Shown: positions 45,986 to 58,986, counted from the first letter of the stretch. The stretch is DNA of 64,000 nt from an uncultured Candidatus Actinomarina sp. (GCA_902580215.1 CACHJT010000001.1:105775-169774), one strand, 5' to 3'. The notes: a model not told the origin generated them from the sequence alone. Program-made: numbers and translations.

Positions 45986-46293
45986 AATTTAATCTCAACT
46001 TCAACGCCTGCTGGTAGATCGAGTCTCATAAGGGAGTCAACTGTTTTTGGAGTAGGTTCAACTATATCAATCAATCGCTTATGAATTCTCATTTCAAAAT
46101 GTTCACGAGACTTTTTATCTACGTGAGGTGACCTGATTACGCAGTATCTATGTATTTGAGTTGGTAACGGAACCGGACCTTTAACTTTGGCTTGTGTTTT
46201 TAGAACTGTTTCAGCAATTTTACGTGCAGATTCATCAACAACATAGTTGTCGTAAGCCTTAAGCTTTATTCTAATTTGTTGTCCTTTTGCCAT
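45982..46293 (-). CDS. rpsJ: 30S ribosomal protein S10
   Basis: Head protein; with NusB also a transcription antitermination factor. 103 residues; [23 protein letters not shown] and [39 protein letters not shown] are diagnostic. A GAGG lies upstream of the ATG. A strong terminator ends about 15 bases before the ATG, leaving no space for a promoter. Confidence 0.97.
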   Translation of the reverse strand: MAKGQQIRIKLKAYDNYVVDESARKIAETVLKTQAKVKGPVPLPTQIHRYCVIRSPHVDKKSREHFEMRIHKRLIDIVEPTPKTVDSLMRLDLPAGVEVEIKL

Positions 46294-46308
46294 TTTTTCC
46301 TCAAAAAA

Positions 46309-46337
46309 AACCGGGAGTATGAATTCTACTCCCGGTT
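46309..46337 (-). terminator. Terminator between tuf and rpsJ
   Basis: An 11-bp perfect stem AACCGGGAGTA/TACTCCCGGTT with a 7-base loop on the minus strand, followed by a T run. It is placed 15 bases before the rpsJ start, so it either ends the str operon or attenuates entry into the S10 operon. Confidence 0.88.
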
Positions 46338-46345
46338 AGTTTTTA

Positions 46346-47530
46346 TTACTCGATAACTTTTGTCACCTGACCAGCTCCAACAGTCCTACCACCTTCTCTA
46401 ATTGCGAATTTCACACCCTCTTCCATTGCAATTGGAGATATGAGTTCTACAGAGATAGAAACGTTGTCACCAGGCATAACCATTTCAGTACCTTCACTAA
46501 GAGTTACTTCACCAGTAACATCAGTAGTTCTGAAATAGAATTGCGGTCTATATCCTTTAAAAAATGGATTGTGTCTTCCACCTTCTTCTTTAGTAAGAAC
46601 ATAAACTTCTGCCTCAAACTTTGTATGAGGTGTAATTGAGCCAGGTTTTGCAATAACCTGTCCTCTTTCAACATCATCTTTGTCAACTCCACGTAAGAGA
46701 AGACCGACGTTGTCACCTGCTCTACCTTCATCAAGAAGTTTTCTGAACATCTCAACACCAGTACAGACTGATTTAGATGTTTCTCTAATTCCAACAATCT
46801 CAACTTCTTCGTTTACATTAACAATACCTTGTTCAATTCTTCCTGTTACAACAGTACCTCTACCAGTAATAGAGAATACGTCTTCAACAGGCATCAAAAA
46901 CGGTTTGTCAACAATTCTTGTTGGCTCTTCTATATAAGCATCAACTTGATCCATTAATTCTTTAACAGCATTGACGCCTTCTTCTTTCCCTTCAAGAGCA
47001 GCAAGTGCTGATCCTTTAACTACAGGAACATCATCTCCTGGAAAGTCATATTCGTTTAATAATTCTCTTACTTCCATCTCTACAAGATCTAAAAGTTCAT
47101 CATCATCAACTTGATCGACTTTATTAAGGAATACTGCAATAGCTGGTACACCTACTTGCCTAGCAAGTAGAACGTGTTCTCTTGTTTGTGGCATAGGACC
47201 ATCAGCTGCAGAAACAACTAAAATTGCTCCATCAACCTGTGCCGCACCTGTAATCATGTTTTTTACATAATCTGCGTGACCAGGCATATCTACGTGAGCA
47301 TAATGTCTATTTTCAGTCTCATACTCAACGTGAGCTATCTGAATTGTGATTCCTCTTTCCCTCTCTTCAGGGGCTTTGTCAATATCTTCAAAAGCAGTAG
47401 CGTCTCCTCCACCAGCTTCCGATAAGACTTTTGTAATAGCGGCCGTCAATGTGGTTTTACCGTGGTCAATGTGTCCCATTGTACCAACGTTCACATGAGG
47501 CTTGCTACGGTCAAATTTTTCCTTTGACAT
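46346..47530 (-). CDS. tuf: Elongation factor Tu
   Basis: GTPase delivering aminoacyl-tRNA. 394 residues; P-loop GHIDHGKT (where most have GHVDHGKT), the switch [22 protein letters not shown] and SAL motifs are present; [22 protein letters not shown] opens domain 2. Last gene of the str operon. Confidence 0.98.
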   Translation of the reverse strand: MSKEKFDRSKPHVNVGTMGHIDHGKTTLTAAITKVLSEAGGGDATAFEDIDKAPEERERGITIQIAHVEYETENRHYAHVDMPGHADYVKNMITGAAQVDGAILVVSAADGPMPQTREHVLLARQVGVPAIAVFLNKVDQVDDDELLDLVEMEVRELLNEYDFPGDDVPVVKGSALAALEGKEEGVNAVKELMDQVDAYIEEPTRIVDKPFLMPVEDVFSITGRGTVVTGRIEQGIVNVNEEVEIVGIRETSKSVCTGVEMFRKLLDEGRAGDNVGLLLRGVDKDDVERGQVIAKPGSITPHTKFEAEVYVLTKEEGGRHNPFFKGYRPQFYFRTTDVTGEVTLSEGTEMVMPGDNVSISVELISPIAMEEGVKFAIREGGRTVGAGQVTKVIE

Positions 47531-47569
47531 ATTTTCTCCTTTTTTGTTAAAATTTAAACCCTTTAAGGC

Positions 47570-49657
47570 TTAAACTTCTACCTCTACTCCACGAATACTC
47601 GCAGTTATTTCTTTAGTTATGCTGTCTGGTACGTCTTCATAACTATCAAACTGCATCGTAAATGTTGCACGGCCTTGAGTTCGAGAACGCAAATCAGTTG
47701 CGTACCCAAACATTTCTGATAATGGTACTTTAGCATTGACAACCTTTGCAGATCCTCTTTGCTCCATTTCAGCTATCTTTCCTCTTCTTGAAGAAAGATC
47801 TCCGACAACATCTCCCATGAAATCTTCTGGTGTTACCACCTCTACAGTCATAACTGGTTCAAGCAATTTAACACCAGCTTTTTTTGCACCGTCTTTAAGT
47901 GCCATAGATCCAGCAATTTTAAAAGCCATTTCAGAAGAGTCAACATCGTGATAAGTTCCATCCTTAAGGGTCGCTCTTATATTTACTAATGGATATCCAG
48001 CTAAAACTCCAGTTTCCATTGCAGCTTCAACTCCTGCATTAACAGATGGTATATATTCTTTAGGTATTCTTCCACTTTTGATTAAATCTACAAATTCATA
48101 ACCATCATCTATAGGTTCTAATTCCATAATTACATGACCATATTGACCACGACCACCGCTTTGTCTTATGTATTTTGCTTCAACATCTGTTTTCTTCTTT
48201 AAAGCCTCTCGATAAGCAACTTGGGGTTTTCCAATATTTGCTTCAACTTTGAATTCCCTTTTTAATCTATCCACTAATATGTCTAGATGTAATTCTCCCA
48301 TTCCAGATATTATTGTTTGTCCGGTTTCTTCGTCAGATTGAACACGGAATGTTGGATCTTCTTCAGCTAGTTTTTGTAATCCTTCTGATAATTTTTCTTC
48401 ATCAGCTTTTGATTTTGGTTCAATTGCGACAGATATGACAGGCTCAGGAAAAGTCATTGACTCTAACTGAATTAATTGAGAGGAATCTGATAAAGTGTCT
48501 CCTGTTTTTGCATTTTTTAAACCAACACCTGCAACAATATCTCCAGCGCAAATAAAATCTATATCCTCTCGTGAATTTGAGTGCATTCTTAAAATTCTTC
48601 CTAATCTCTCTTCTTTTCCAGTTGTAGTGTTGGTTACTTTGTCACCTTTATTAAGAGTTCCTGAATAAACTCTAAAATATGTAAGCTTTCCTACATGCGG
48701 GTCACTGACTACTTTGAAAGCTAAAGCAGAAAAAGGATCTTCATCACTATGAGATCTTGAAAGCTCATTTTCTTCATCTCCAGGTTTAAAACCCGTTACA
48801 TCTTCAATGTCTAAGGGTGATGGTAAATAATCAACAACTGCATCAAGTAAGAGCTGGACTCCTTTATTTTTAAATGCGCTTCCGGCAAGAACAGGAACAA
48901 ACATACCTTCTAAAGTACCTTTTCTGATTGCTTTTTTAATATCTTCAACAGTGAGTTCTTCATCAGCAAAATATTTTTCTAACACATCATCATCTGCTTC
49001 AGCCACAACATCTAAAAGTTCTTGCCTTTTGGTGTTCGCTTCATCGAGCATGTCTTCGGGAATATCGCTAATGTCCCATTCCGAACCGTCATCTTTAGAC
49101 CATGTGTGAGATTTCATTTCTACTAAATCAATAACACCAACAAAATCTGCCTCAGAACCAATTGGAATATGGAGAACTGCTGGCTTCGCTTCTAACCTAT
49201 CTATGATTGACTGAACATCAAAATCAAAATCTGCACCAGTACGGTCTAATTTATTTACAAAACAAATCCTTGGAACATTGTATTTATCTGCCTGTCTCCA
49301 AACTGTTTCAGACTGCGGCTCAACTCCTGCTACACCATCAAATACTGCAACTGCTCCATCAAGGACTCTTAATGATCTCTCTACTTCGACAGTAAAGTCA
49401 ACGTGACCTGGGGTATCAATTATATTAATAGTATGCTTGTTCCAACTACATGTAGTTGCAGCTGAAGTAATAGTAATACCTCGTTCTTGCTCTTGCTCCA
49501 TCCAATCCATAACAGCGGCTCCATCATGGACTTCACCAATCTTATAAGTTTTACCTGTGTAATACAAGATTCTTTCAGTAAGAGTTGTTTTACCGGCATC
49601 AATATGAGCCATTATTCCAATGTTTCTTAAATTGTTTAAATCTACTTCTCTAGTCAT
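47570..49657 (-). CDS. fusA: Elongation factor G
   Basis: Translocation GTPase. 695 residues; [33 protein letters not shown] and [10 protein letters not shown] form the G domain; [19 protein letters not shown] and [14 protein letters not shown] in domains III-IV are typical. 3 bases after rpsG. Confidence 0.98.
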   Translation of the reverse strand: MTREVDLNNLRNIGIMAHIDAGKTTLTERILYYTGKTYKIGEVHDGAAVMDWMEQEQERGITITSAATTCSWNKHTINIIDTPGHVDFTVEVERSLRVLDGAVAVFDGVAGVEPQSETVWRQADKYNVPRICFVNKLDRTGADFDFDVQSIIDRLEAKPAVLHIPIGSEADFVGVIDLVEMKSHTWSKDDGSEWDISDIPEDMLDEANTKRQELLDVVAEADDDVLEKYFADEELTVEDIKKAIRKGTLEGMFVPVLAGSAFKNKGVQLLLDAVVDYLPSPLDIEDVTGFKPGDEENELSRSHSDEDPFSALAFKVVSDPHVGKLTYFRVYSGTLNKGDKVTNTTTGKEERLGRILRMHSNSREDIDFICAGDIVAGVGLKNAKTGDTLSDSSQLIQLESMTFPEPVISVAIEPKSKADEEKLSEGLQKLAEEDPTFRVQSDEETGQTIISGMGELHLDILVDRLKREFKVEANIGKPQVAYREALKKKTDVEAKYIRQSGGRGQYGHVIMELEPIDDGYEFVDLIKSGRIPKEYIPSVNAGVEAAMETGVLAGYPLVNIRATLKDGTYHDVDSSEMAFKIAGSMALKDGAKKAGVKLLEPVMTVEVVTPEDFMGDVVGDLSSRRGKIAEMEQRGSAKVVNAKVPLSEMFGYATDLRSRTQGRATFTMQFDSYEDVPDSITKEITASIRGVEVEV

Positions 49658-49660
49658 TAA

Positions 49661-50128
49661 TTACCACCTGTAGTGAGCAAAGGCTCTATTTGACTCTGCC
49701 ATTTTATGAACATCTTCTCTTTTTTTAACTGAAGCACCAGTTTTATTGCTTGCATCTAAAATTTCTCTTCCAAGTCTTTCAGACATGGTGTTTTCACCTC
49801 TTTTTCTAGAGGAATCTACCATCCAACGAATTGCTAAAGTAGTACTTCTTCTTTGAGGAACTTCCATAGGAACCTGGTAATTAGTTCCACCTACTCTTCT
49901 GGATTTTGTTTCTATTTGAGGTCTGACATTTTCAAAAGCATCTTTTAGTGTATTTAATGGATCTGAACCAGTTTGCTTTTCAACAAGCTCTAATGCTGAA
50001 TAAACAATATTGCTGGCTAAGTCTTTTTTACCGTCTAATAAAACTTGATTTATAAGTTGAGAGACCAACAAACTGTTGTAGATCGGGTCAGGTTCTGGTT
50101 TTCTTTTTAGTGATGGTCCTCTTCGCAT
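49661..50128 (-). CDS. rpsG: 30S ribosomal protein S7
   Basis: Head assembly initiator and E-site protein. 155 residues; [35 protein letters not shown] and [23 protein letters not shown] are diagnostic. In other bacteria S7 autoregulates the str operon. Confidence 0.97.
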   Translation of the reverse strand: MRRGPSLKRKPEPDPIYNSLLVSQLINQVLLDGKKDLASNIVYSALELVEKQTGSDPLNTLKDAFENVRPQIETKSRRVGGTNYQVPMEVPQRRSTTLAIRWMVDSSRKRGENTMSERLGREILDASNKTGASVKKREDVHKMAESNRAFAHYRW

Positions 50129-50132
50129 TTAC

Positions 50133-50501
50133 TTAACCCTTTTTACTTCCATACCTTGATCTAGCTTGTTTTCTATCTGTCACACCCGCTGTGTCTAAAG
50201 CACCTCTAATCACTTTGTACCTCACACCAGGCAAGTCCTTAACTCTTCCACCTCTAACTAAAACTATTGAGTGTTCTTGAAGATTGTGTCCCTCTCCGGG
50301 TATGTAGGCAGTCACTTCTGTACCTGTTGAAAGCCTAACTCTACAGACTTTACGCAAAGCAGAGTTTGGTTTTTTTGGAGTTACTGTGTACACGCGAGTA
50401 CATACCCCTCTACGCTGAGGCGATCCTTTTAGTCCAGGTGTCTTTTCTTTTGACACTTTAGACTTTCTACCTTTTCTTACCAACTGTTGCGTTGTAGGCA
50501 T
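50133..50501 (-). CDS. rpsL: 30S ribosomal protein S12
   Basis: Decoding-centre protein. 122 residues; [46 protein letters not shown] and [27 protein letters not shown] are conserved, including the Lys residues tied to streptomycin response. A promoter lies in the 94-base gap after rpoC. Confidence 0.98.
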   Translation of the reverse strand: MPTTQQLVRKGRKSKVSKEKTPGLKGSPQRRGVCTRVYTVTPKKPNSALRKVCRVRLSTGTEVTAYIPGEGHNLQEHSIVLVRGGRVKDLPGVRYKVIRGALDTAGVTDRKQARSRYGSKKG

Positions 50502-50547
50502 AGTTATTCCAATCTAAAAATTTACTTATTTGGCTTACCGAAAAAGA

Positions 50548-50576
50548 AGTATATGACGAATTTAAACTTACAACAA
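50548..50576 (-). promoter_or_regulatory. Promoter of the str operon
   Basis: TTGTTG (50576-50571) and TATACT (50553-50548), spaced by exactly 17 bases, on the minus strand in the rpoC-rpsL gap. A leader of about 40 bases would precede rpsL. Confidence 0.55.
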
Positions 50577-50595
50577 CCTTATTTTTATAAGTTTT

Positions 50596-53500
50596 TTACT
50601 CATCCTCCACTTCGTTTTCATCACCTAACATAGCTAGCCATTGTGCGGGATTTGGCAAAGCTTCGTCTTCTGAATCCTCAGAAGTTGAAGCCATAAATCC
50701 TAATTCAGAAACTTCAGGAGCATCTGGAAGAGAAGGTTTCATGCTTTGATAAGCATTGGAACCAGTTCCAGCAGGAATTAGTGTTCCAATAATAACATTC
50801 TCTTTTAAGCCTGAAAGAGAGTCATTACTTCTCTTCATTGCAGCTTCAGTGAGCACTCTTGTAGTTTCTTGGAAAGATGCAGCTGATAACCATGAGTCTG
50901 TTGCAAGGCTAGCTTTTGTGATACCCATAAGCTCAGGTCTTCCTTCAGCAGGAACTTTCCCATCTTTGACTAATTCTTGATTAGTCTTTCTAAATAAAGT
51001 TGAATCGACAAGTTCATTTGGTAAAAAGTCTGAGTTGTTAGATTTAACAATCCTCACTCTTCTTAACATTTGGCGAACTATCATTTCAACATGCTTGTCA
51101 TGAACCTCAACTCCTTGATCTCTATAAGTCTTTTGGACTTCATCGACCAAGTATTCTTGACAAGTTCTTACACCATTAATTTGTAAAACTTCTTTTGGAT
51201 CTTTAGGACCTGTTGTCAAAGACTGTCCAGCTTCAACAGTATCTCCTTGATTGATTAGCATAGTCTGTCTTCTTAAGACTAGTAATTCTACATCTTCTTT
51301 TTCATTTCCAATGATTACATTCCTGTTGCCTTCTGGTGTTACTTCTACAGATTTAACTTTTCCTTGTATCGGAGAAAGCACAGATTTACCTTTAGGAGTT
51401 CTTGCTTCAAATAATTCTACAATTCTTGGTAATCCGGATGTAATATCCAAACCTACAACACCACCTGTGTGGAAGGTTCTCATTGTTAATTGTGTTCCAG
51501 GTTCACCAATAGACTGTGCTGAAATTATTCCTACCGCTTCACCAACTTCAACTGGTTTTCCTGTTGCCAAACTAAACCCATAACATAAAGGATCCATAGA
51601 TTCTGGATTAAGAGAATTAAATGGAGTCAACACATTAACGTCTTCTACGCCAGACTTTGCTATTCCATCAAGGACTTCAGCATCTATATAAGTACCTTTA
51701 GTAAGCTTTGTGCCATTTTCCATCTCAACTACTTTTTTGTCTACCTTTATGTCTTCAGCTAAAACACGACCGTACAATGTTGAGTGGAGGTATCGACTTA
51801 ACTTTCCATCAATAACAACTTTTTTATTAGTACCGCGCCAATCAATATTCTCATCGCCTAAATCTTTAACTACAATTCCTGCAGCAACATCTACTAACCT
51901 TCTTGTTAAATAACCAGAGTCTGCAGTCCTAAGAGCTGTATCGGCGAGACCTTTTCTAGCACCGTGAGTAGAAATGAAATACTCAAGTACTGACATACCC
52001 TCTCTGAAGTTACTTTTAATTGGTCTTTCAATTATGTCACCTTTAGGATTTGCAACTAGGCCTCTCATTCCTGCTAATTGTCTTACTTGCATCATATTTC
52101 CTCGAGCACCAGATTTAACCATCATGTCTACTGGATTGAACTGTTCTGCTTCAAGCTCAGCACTCATAGCATATTGAACTTGGTCTGTAGCTTCGTTCCA
52201 TATCTCAATAATTTTTTGCTTACGCTCAGTTTCAGTAATAATGTCATCTAAAAATAATTTTTCAACCTTCTCAGCTTCTGCTTCATATTTTTCTAGTATT
52301 TGGTTTTTGCTAGGAGGTGTTTTCACATCGTTCATGGCAACAGTTAAGCCTGCTTTGGCACCAAATGTAAAGCCTACAGATTTCATTGCGTCTAAAAATA
52401 TTCTGAGTTCAGCTTTATTGTAACGCTCAATAACTTCAGAAATAATTTTTTTCATTTCTGGTTTTCTGACAGAAGCCTGAATATAAGGAAAATCAGTAGG
52501 CATAATTGAATTAAAATGTAGTCTTCCAAGCGTTGTTTTCATCAACTGATTGCCGTCTATTGGTTGATCAGTTAAAAGTTCTGAGAATCTTCCTTTTAAT
52601 TCAGAGTGCATTTCTGGACTACCAGCTAAATCTCCAACTCTTACATTAATTGGTGTTTGCAACCCAATATGACCATTTTCATAAGCAACTTGAGCTTCAT
52701 TGAAATCAACAAAATTAAACTCTGCAGTTTCTAAATCTTCATGACATTCAGTAATGTAATAAAGCCCAATAACCATATCTTGGCTTGGTGAAACAATAGG
52801 GTTTCCGGAAGCTGGGGACAAAACATTATTCGTAGATAGCATAAGAACTCTTGCTTCAGCTTGAGCTTCTGCTGAGAGTGGAACATGGACTGCCATTTGG
52901 TCTCCATCGAAATCAGCATTAAATGCTTCACAAACCAAAGGATGGACCTGAATAGCTTTTCCTTCTACAAGGATTGGTTCAAATGCCTGAATACCAAGCC
53001 TGTGTAAAGTAGGTGCTCTGTTTAAAAGTACTGGGTGTTCTTCAATTACTTCAGCTAGTACATCCCAGACTTGAGCCCTTGATCTTTCAACCATTCTTTT
53101 CGCAGATTTTATATTTTGAGCAAGCCCAAGCTCAACCAGTCTCTTCATGACGAATGGTTTGAATAACTCTAGCGCCATCATTTTAGGAAGACCGCATTGT
53201 TGAAGTTCTAAATGAGGACCAACTACAATTACAGATCTTGCTGAGTAATCAACTCTTTTACCAAGTAAGTTCTGACGAAATCTTCCCTGTTTTCCTTTAA
53301 GCATATCTGAAAGTGACTTAAGTCCACGTCCACCTGCGCCAGCAACAGCACGGCCTCTTCTACCGTTATCAAATAGCGCATCTACAGACTCTTGCAACAT
53401 TCTTTTTTCATTGCTGATAATTATGTCTGGTGCTCCAAGCTCAATAAGTTTTTTCAGCCTGTTGTTTCTGTTAATCAATCTTCTGTATAAGTCATTAAGA

Positions 53501-54510
53501 TCTGAAGTAGCAAATCTACCACCATCTAACTGAACCATAGGTCTAAGCTCAGGAGGAATAACAGGAACTACTTCAAGTATCATTGCTTCAGGAGGATTTT
53601 TTCCATCTGCAAAAGGCTTAATAACTTTCATACGTTGAATAGCTCTTTGGCGTCTTTGAGCTGATTTAGAATCTAAGTCTGTTTCTAATTTTTCCATTTC
53701 AGCTTTTAAGTCAACTAGTTGAACTAACTCTCTTACTGCTTCTGCTCCCATACCACCAGTAAAATACTCATCATATTTGTCAATCATTTCACGCCACAAT
53801 GTGTCATTTTCTATGAGGGTTTTTGGCTTAAGTGTCTTTAAAGTAGAGAATGCTTCTTCGATAACTTTAATTTCAGCATCAGACTTAGCTTTTTTTTGTT
53901 TTATTTCTTTTTCAACTTCTTTTTTTCTAATTTGGATTTCTGGCTCAGGAATTTTTGCATTCTCCATGGCTTTAATTTCAGTATCCATCTGTTTAATTCT
54001 TTTTTGTTCCCATTCTTCAAAATCTTCATTAACAATCTCTACTTCTGCAACAACTGCTTCTTCAAGCTCCGCTAAATCTTTTGTTCTCTTTTTAGAATCG
54101 ATGGAAACTACCAAATATGCTGCGAAATAAATTACTTTTTCAAGCTCTTTTGGAGACATGTCTAAGAAATAACCTAATCTACTTGGAACTCCCTTAAAGT
54201 ACCAAATGTGAGTAACTGGTGCAGCGAGTTCAATATGTCCCATTCTCTCTCTTCTAACTTCACGTCTGGTTACTTCAACACCACATCTTTCACAAACAAT
54301 TCCTCTATATCTAATTCTTTTATATCTTCCACAAGAACATTCCCAATCTTTTGTAGGTCCAAAAATTCTTTCATCAAAAAGACCGTCTTTCTCAGGCTTT
54401 AAAGTTCTGTAATTAATTGTTTCTGGTTTTTTAACTTCACCAAAGGACCAACTCCTCATTTGATCTGAGGTTGCAAGACTGATACTTAACTCATCAAAAA
54501 CTTTATCCAT
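50596..54510 (-). CDS. rpoC: RNA polymerase beta' subunit, second zinc site lost
   Basis: Catalytic subunit of RNA polymerase, 1304 residues. The first zinc site is intact (Cys58, 60, 73 and 76, [20 protein letters not shown]). The catalytic loop [12 protein letters not shown] is present. The second zinc site, formed in other bacteria by four Cys (814, 888, 895 and 898 in E. coli), keeps only Cys976 in [11 protein letters not shown]; the first Cys position reads GDENIDWRG and the next two lie in NSLNPESMD without Cys. The following [29 protein letters not shown] is normal. The start is an ATG 2 bases after rpoB. Confidence 0.98.
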   Translation of the reverse strand: MDKVFDELSISLATSDQMRSWSFGEVKKPETINYRTLKPEKDGLFDERIFGPTKDWECSCGRYKRIRYRGIVCERCGVEVTRREVRRERMGHIELAAPVTHIWYFKGVPSRLGYFLDMSPKELEKVIYFAAYLVVSIDSKKRTKDLAELEEAVVAEVEIVNEDFEEWEQKRIKQMDTEIKAMENAKIPEPEIQIRKKEVEKEIKQKKAKSDAEIKVIEEAFSTLKTLKPKTLIENDTLWREMIDKYDEYFTGGMGAEAVRELVQLVDLKAEMEKLETDLDSKSAQRRQRAIQRMKVIKPFADGKNPPEAMILEVVPVIPPELRPMVQLDGGRFATSDLNDLYRRLINRNNRLKKLIELGAPDIIISNEKRMLQESVDALFDNGRRGRAVAGAGGRGLKSLSDMLKGKQGRFRQNLLGKRVDYSARSVIVVGPHLELQQCGLPKMMALELFKPFVMKRLVELGLAQNIKSAKRMVERSRAQVWDVLAEVIEEHPVLLNRAPTLHRLGIQAFEPILVEGKAIQVHPLVCEAFNADFDGDQMAVHVPLSAEAQAEARVLMLSTNNVLSPASGNPIVSPSQDMVIGLYYITECHEDLETAEFNFVDFNEAQVAYENGHIGLQTPINVRVGDLAGSPEMHSELKGRFSELLTDQPIDGNQLMKTTLGRLHFNSIMPTDFPYIQASVRKPEMKKIISEVIERYNKAELRIFLDAMKSVGFTFGAKAGLTVAMNDVKTPPSKNQILEKYEAEAEKVEKLFLDDIITETERKQKIIEIWNEATDQVQYAMSAELEAEQFNPVDMMVKSGARGNMMQVRQLAGMRGLVANPKGDIIERPIKSNFREGMSVLEYFISTHGARKGLADTALRTADSGYLTRRLVDVAAGIVVKDLGDENIDWRGTNKKVVIDGKLSRYLHSTLYGRVLAEDIKVDKKVVEMENGTKLTKGTYIDAEVLDGIAKSGVEDVNVLTPFNSLNPESMDPLCYGFSLATGKPVEVGEAVGIISAQSIGEPGTQLTMRTFHTGGVVGLDITSGLPRIVELFEARTPKGKSVLSPIQGKVKSVEVTPEGNRNVIIGNEKEDVELLVLRRQTMLINQGDTVEAGQSLTTGPKDPKEVLQINGVRTCQEYLVDEVQKTYRDQGVEVHDKHVEMIVRQMLRRVRIVKSNNSDFLPNELVDSTLFRKTNQELVKDGKVPAEGRPELMGITKASLATDSWLSAASFQETTRVLTEAAMKRSNDSLSGLKENVIIGTLIPAGTGSNAYQSMKPSLPDAPEVSELGFMASTSEDSEDEALPNPAQWLAMLGDENEVEDE

Positions 54511-54512
54511 AT

Positions 54513-57500
54513 TTATACCTCAGCCTCGTCTTGTTCTGGGCGTGTCATATCAATTCCTAAAGTTTCAGCTGTCTTGACATATTCATCGCTTATATCTTTC
54601 ATTGAAATTTCCTCACCTGCTGAAAGAATTTCAACATTCAAACATAAGCTTTGCATTTCTTTTAATAGAACTTTAAAAGACTCTGGTATGCCTGGCTCAG
54701 GAATATTATCACCCTTAACTATTGATTCATATACCTTTACCCTACCGACAGTATCATCAGATTTAATAGTAAGAAGTTCTTGAAGTGCATAGCTAGCACC
54801 ATAAGCTTCTAACGCCCAAACTTCCATTTCTCCGAATCTTTGGCCACCAAATTGAGCTTTACCACCCAATGGTTGCTGAGTAATCATAGAGTAAGGACCA
54901 GTTGATCTTGCATGAATTTTTTCATCAACTAAGTGAATAAGCTTTAATATATATGTGTATCCAACAGTAATTTTTGAATCAAAAGATTCACCAGTTCGAC
55001 CATCATATAGAGTTGCTTTACCATTTTCATCAACCATCAAATTTCCATCTCTGTTTGGATTTACATTTCTTAAAATTTCATGTATTTCATCTTCATCTGC
55101 CCCATCAAACACCGGCGTTGAGATAAGAGTTCCAGGCTTTGCACCACTAGATGCTTTTGTTTGGCCTTTGTATTCATTCCAACCCTGGTCGGCTGCCCAA
55201 CCAAGATGTGTCTCTAAAATTTGTCCCAGATTCATTCGGCTAGGAACACCTAGAGGTGAGAGCATAATATCTAGAGGTGTACCATCCTCCATATAAGGCA
55301 TGTCTTCAATTGGAAGAATTTTTGATATAACACCTTTGTTTCCGTGCCTACCTGATAGCTTGTCGCCAACTTGAATTTTTCTTTGTATTGCGACATATAC
55401 TCTTACCTTTTGATTGACGCCAGGAGGTAAGTCCGCTCCATCATCACGCTTTAAAATTTGTACATCTATAACTTTTCCTCTTTCACCATGAGGAACTCTC
55501 AAAGAGGTATCTCTAACTTCTCTTGCTTTTTCACCAAAAATAGCTCTCAAAAGTCTTTCTTCAGGTGTTAACTCGGTTTCTCCCTTTGGAGTAACTTTTC
55601 CGACAAGATAATCTCCTGGTGATACTTCGGCACCGATTCTAACAATTCCCATTTCATCTAAATCCATTAAAACTTCTTCAGCTACATTAGGAATATCTCT
55701 TGTTATTTCCTCTTCACCAAGTTTTGTATCTCGTGCTTCTATTTCATGTTCAGCTATGTGTACAGAAGTTAAGACATCTTCTTTAACAAGTCTTTCAGAT
55801 ATTACAATTGAATCTTCAAAGTTATAGCCATCCCACGGCATATATCCAACAAGTAAATTCTTACCTAGAGCTAACTCTCCACCTTGTGTGCTTGGACCGT
55901 CAGCTAATACGTCTCCTGGTTTAACTTTTGTACCAACCTTGACAAGTGGTTTTTGATTCCAACTTGTAGCCTGGTTGGATCTTTTGAATTTTAAAACTTC
56001 AAATCTATGTTTTTTATTAGTACCTTCTTCTTTTACTGAGATTTCATCACCAGATACTTCTTCAACAGTTCCAGAAATATTAGATATAAGAGCTTCTCCA
56101 GAATCTCTTGCAACATTTTCTTCCATTCCTGTACCTACATAAGGTGCTTCAGTTTTAACTAATGGAACTGCCTGTCTCTGCATGTTTGATCCCATCAATG
56201 CTCTGTTTGCATCATCATGCTCAAGAAATGGAATAAGAGCTGTAGTGACTGAACAGATTTGTTTAGGACTGACATCCATATAATCTATTTCTTTATCTGA
56301 AACGAATGCAACTTCTCCCCCATTTTGTCGAGAAAGAACTCTCTTATTTTGGAAAGTTCCATCTTCTTTTAAGGGAGCATTAGCCTGAGCAATTGTAAAA
56401 TTATCCTCTTCAGCAGCAGTTAAGTACACTGCTTTATTTGTTTTGACAACCCCATTTTCAACTTTCCAATATGGTGTCTCAATAAATCCAAATTTGTTAA
56501 CGCGACCATATGTAGCAAGGGTACCTATTAGACCAATATTTGGTCCTTCTGGTGTCTCAATAGGACACATTCTTCCATAGTGGGAAGGGTGAACGTCTCT
56601 AACTTCAAATCCTGCTCTTTCTCTTGACAAACCTCCAGGACCCAAAGCTGACAGTCTTCTTCTGTGGGTTAAACCTGCAATTGGATTTGGTTGATCCATG
56701 AACTGGCTTAATTGACTTGTACCAAAAAATTCTTTTAATGATGCTTGAATTGGACGAATGTTAATTAGTGACTGAGGTGTAATCGCTTCCGGTTCCTGGG
56801 TTGTCATTCTTTCTCTAACTACTCTTTCTAATCTACTAAGACCTACTCTTACTTGATTTTGAACTAATTCACCTACTGTTCTAATTCTTCTATTTCCAAA
56901 GTGATCAATGTCATCTAGACGAACAGGAATTTCTTTACCTTTATTGTTAATAAAGCTATCTTCACCTGCGTGTAGAGCGATGACATATTTAATTGAATCA
57001 ATCATATCTTCAATTCTTAACATTCCGTCATCTTCAGTTGTATAAGACTCAGCATCTTTTTCGCCGTATTGTCTTCCTAGCTTTTGTTCAACTTTGTATC
57101 GGCCAACTTTTGTTAAGTCATATCTTTTAGGAGTGTAAAACATTTGTTTAACCAAGTTTCTAGCAGATTCAACTGTTGCAGGTTCTCCTGGTCTTAACTT
57201 TCTATATAAATCAATAAGTGCTGCTTCTCTTGTTGTGTCAGGATCTCGTTCAATAGTGTTTCTTACGGATGGGTAATCTCCTAATAACTCTATTGCATCT
57301 TCTTTATTTTCAATTACATCAAGGGCCATCAAGAAACCAGTGATGTGTTGTCTTCTTTTTCTATCTACTCTTACACCAAGAGTGTCTCGTTTGTCTGTGT
57401 CGAATTCAAGCCATGCACCTCTTCCAGGAATCATTTTTCCAATGAAGACTTCCTTGTCAGATGTTTTATCTATTTCTTGAGAAAAATATACTCCAGGTGA

Positions 57501-57902
57501 TCTGACTAACTGACTAACAATAACTCTTTCTGTTCCATTAATAATGAAAGTTCCAGTATCTGACATGATTGGAAAATCACCAAGGAAAACTGTTTGTTGT
57601 TTTATTTGACCGGTTTCACGATCTAAAAATTGAGCAGTTACATATAAAGGTTGTGAATAAGTTGAGTCTGTTATCTTACAATCTTCAAGAGTTTTTAATG
57701 GCTCTTCGAAATAATGATTTAAGAATTCTAAAGAAAATCTACCAGAGAAATCTTCAATAGGAGAAATTTCATCTAAAATCTCTTTTAAACCCTCTTCAAT
57801 AAACCACTTGAAAGAATCTTTTTGTATAATTAATAAATCTGGAATATCTAGAACTTTAGGAATTTTTGCAAATGAAAGTCTAGAATTCTGAACAGCGGAC
57901 AA
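54513..57902 (-). CDS. rpoB: RNA polymerase beta subunit
   Basis: 1129 residues, forming the active-site channel with beta'. Conserved blocks include the rifampicin-region [66 protein letters not shown] and [15 protein letters not shown]. Two TTG codons occur together; the second (57902) is preferred because AGGAGG lies 4 bases upstream, the same spacing as at aroF. No ATG fits. Confidence 0.98.
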   Translation of the reverse strand: MSAVQNSRLSFAKIPKVLDIPDLLIIQKDSFKWFIEEGLKEILDEISPIEDFSGRFSLEFLNHYFEEPLKTLEDCKITDSTYSQPLYVTAQFLDRETGQIKQQTVFLGDFPIMSDTGTFIINGTERVIVSQLVRSPGVYFSQEIDKTSDKEVFIGKMIPGRGAWLEFDTDKRDTLGVRVDRKRRQHITGFLMALDVIENKEDAIELLGDYPSVRNTIERDPDTTREAALIDLYRKLRPGEPATVESARNLVKQMFYTPKRYDLTKVGRYKVEQKLGRQYGEKDAESYTTEDDGMLRIEDMIDSIKYVIALHAGEDSFINNKGKEIPVRLDDIDHFGNRRIRTVGELVQNQVRVGLSRLERVVRERMTTQEPEAITPQSLINIRPIQASLKEFFGTSQLSQFMDQPNPIAGLTHRRRLSALGPGGLSRERAGFEVRDVHPSHYGRMCPIETPEGPNIGLIGTLATYGRVNKFGFIETPYWKVENGVVKTNKAVYLTAAEEDNFTIAQANAPLKEDGTFQNKRVLSRQNGGEVAFVSDKEIDYMDVSPKQICSVTTALIPFLEHDDANRALMGSNMQRQAVPLVKTEAPYVGTGMEENVARDSGEALISNISGTVEEVSGDEISVKEEGTNKKHRFEVLKFKRSNQATSWNQKPLVKVGTKVKPGDVLADGPSTQGGELALGKNLLVGYMPWDGYNFEDSIVISERLVKEDVLTSVHIAEHEIEARDTKLGEEEITRDIPNVAEEVLMDLDEMGIVRIGAEVSPGDYLVGKVTPKGETELTPEERLLRAIFGEKAREVRDTSLRVPHGERGKVIDVQILKRDDGADLPPGVNQKVRVYVAIQRKIQVGDKLSGRHGNKGVISKILPIEDMPYMEDGTPLDIMLSPLGVPSRMNLGQILETHLGWAADQGWNEYKGQTKASSGAKPGTLISTPVFDGADEDEIHEILRNVNPNRDGNLMVDENGKATLYDGRTGESFDSKITVGYTYILKLIHLVDEKIHARSTGPYSMITQQPLGGKAQFGGQRFGEMEVWALEAYGASYALQELLTIKSDDTVGRVKVYESIVKGDNIPEPGIPESFKVLLKEMQSLCLNVEILSAGEEISMKDISDEYVKTAETLGIDMTRPEQDEAEV

Positions 57903-57944
57903 CAAGCCTCCTCAAAAATTAAATAACAGCTACCCGAAAGGTAG

Positions 57945-57973
57945 AGTATATTAGTACTTTTTATTTAAGTAAA
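57945..57973 (-). promoter_or_regulatory. Promoter of rpoBC
   Basis: TTTACT (57973-57968), 17 bases, TATACT (57950-57945) on the minus strand in the rplL-rpoB gap. A small hairpin CTACC/GGTAG just downstream lacks a T run and is probably not a terminator. Confidence 0.5.
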
Positions 57974-57988
57974 CAAATAATTAATAAA

Positions 57989-58372
57989 TTATTTGAGTTC
58001 TACAGTTGCGCCAGCGCCTTCTAAAGCTTCTTTTGCTTTATCAGCATCTTCTTTAGAAACACCAGTCAAAATGTCTGATGGAGCACCGTCTACAAGCTCT
58101 TTTGCTTCTTTTAGTCCAAGACTAGTAAGGCCTCTTACTTCCTTAATTACTTGTATTTTTTGTGATCCTGCATCAGAAAGGACTACATCATATGAATCTT
58201 TTTCTGCTGCTCCTGCATCATCTCCTCCACCAGCTGGTGCAGCAGCTACAGCAACAGGGGCTGCGGCAGTAACATCAAATTTTTCTTCAAATGCATCTAA
58301 AAACTCTTTTAGTTCTAAGACAGTCATTTCCTCAAAGACACCAAGCAACTCATCAGTTGTCATTTTTGCCAT
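57989..58372 (-). CDS. rplL: 50S ribosomal protein L7/L12
   Basis: Flexible stalk protein recruiting translational GTPases. 127 residues: N-terminal dimerisation helices ([30 protein letters not shown]), an Ala/Gly-rich hinge (about 35-56), and the C-terminal domain [28 protein letters not shown]. Confidence 0.97.
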   Translation of the reverse strand: MAKMTTDELLGVFEEMTVLELKEFLDAFEEKFDVTAAAPVAVAAAPAGGGDDAGAAEKDSYDVVLSDAGSQKIQVIKEVRGLTSLGLKEAKELVDGAPSDILTGVSKEDADKAKEALEGAGATVELK

Positions 58373-58375
58373 TTG

Positions 58376-58969
58376 CTATTCCTCCTCTTTTTTAACTTCT
58401 TCAGAAGCTACTTCTTCTTTAACTGAATCAGCAGCTTCAGAAACTTCTTCTCCGCTTGCTTTTTTATCTACTAAAGCACTCAATGCATAGCCAGCCTTAT
58501 TGATTACAGCTTTTGCACCAGCAGCAACCTTCACCAATGGTGCATTGAAGCCACCAGCAATTTTTGCTAGAAGTACATCTCTAGGTTCAATTTCAGCTAG
58601 AACATTAAGTTGGTCTACTGTTAATGGTTCAGAATCCATCAAACCACCTTTAACTACAAAGGCTTCATTTTCTTTTGAAAATTCTTTTAGGACTTTTGCA
58701 GCTTCGACTGGGTCAGATTCAATTACTGCCACTCCTGTAGGACCAGAAAAATAATCATTTAAAGAATCTAATCCAATATTTTCTGCGGCTCTTTTAGCTA
58801 AAGACATTTTGACTACATTGAATGAGGCACCAGCATTTTTTAATTCACGCCTTAGCTTTGTTTGCTGGGTAACAGTAAGCCCTCTATACTCTGCAAGCAC
58901 TAAAGCATTTGCAGATTTGAATAAATCTTCTAAGTCTTTTACAACTTTTACTTTATCTTCTCGTACCAT
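58376..58969 (-). CDS. rplJ: 50S ribosomal protein L10
   Basis: Stalk base that holds L7/L12 dimers and represses its own operon by binding the leader. 197 residues; FKSANALVLAEYRGLTVTQQTKLRRELKNAGASFNVVKMSLAKRA is typical. After the helix that binds L12 it ends with an acidic Glu/Ser/Ala tail of about 25 residues. An L10 leader lies upstream. Confidence 0.96.
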   Translation of the reverse strand: MVREDKVKVVKDLEDLFKSANALVLAEYRGLTVTQQTKLRRELKNAGASFNVVKMSLAKRAAENIGLDSLNDYFSGPTGVAVIESDPVEAAKVLKEFSKENEAFVVKGGLMDSEPLTVDQLNVLAEIEPRDVLLAKIAGGFNAPLVKVAAGAKAVINKAGYALSALVDKKASGEEVSEAADSVKEEVASEEVKKEEE

Positions 58970-58986
58970 AAAAAAAGTCCTTCAAT

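Noticed and set aside
57925..57945. Terminator before rpoB
   Set aside because: The CTACC/GGTAG hairpin is short and not followed by a T run.
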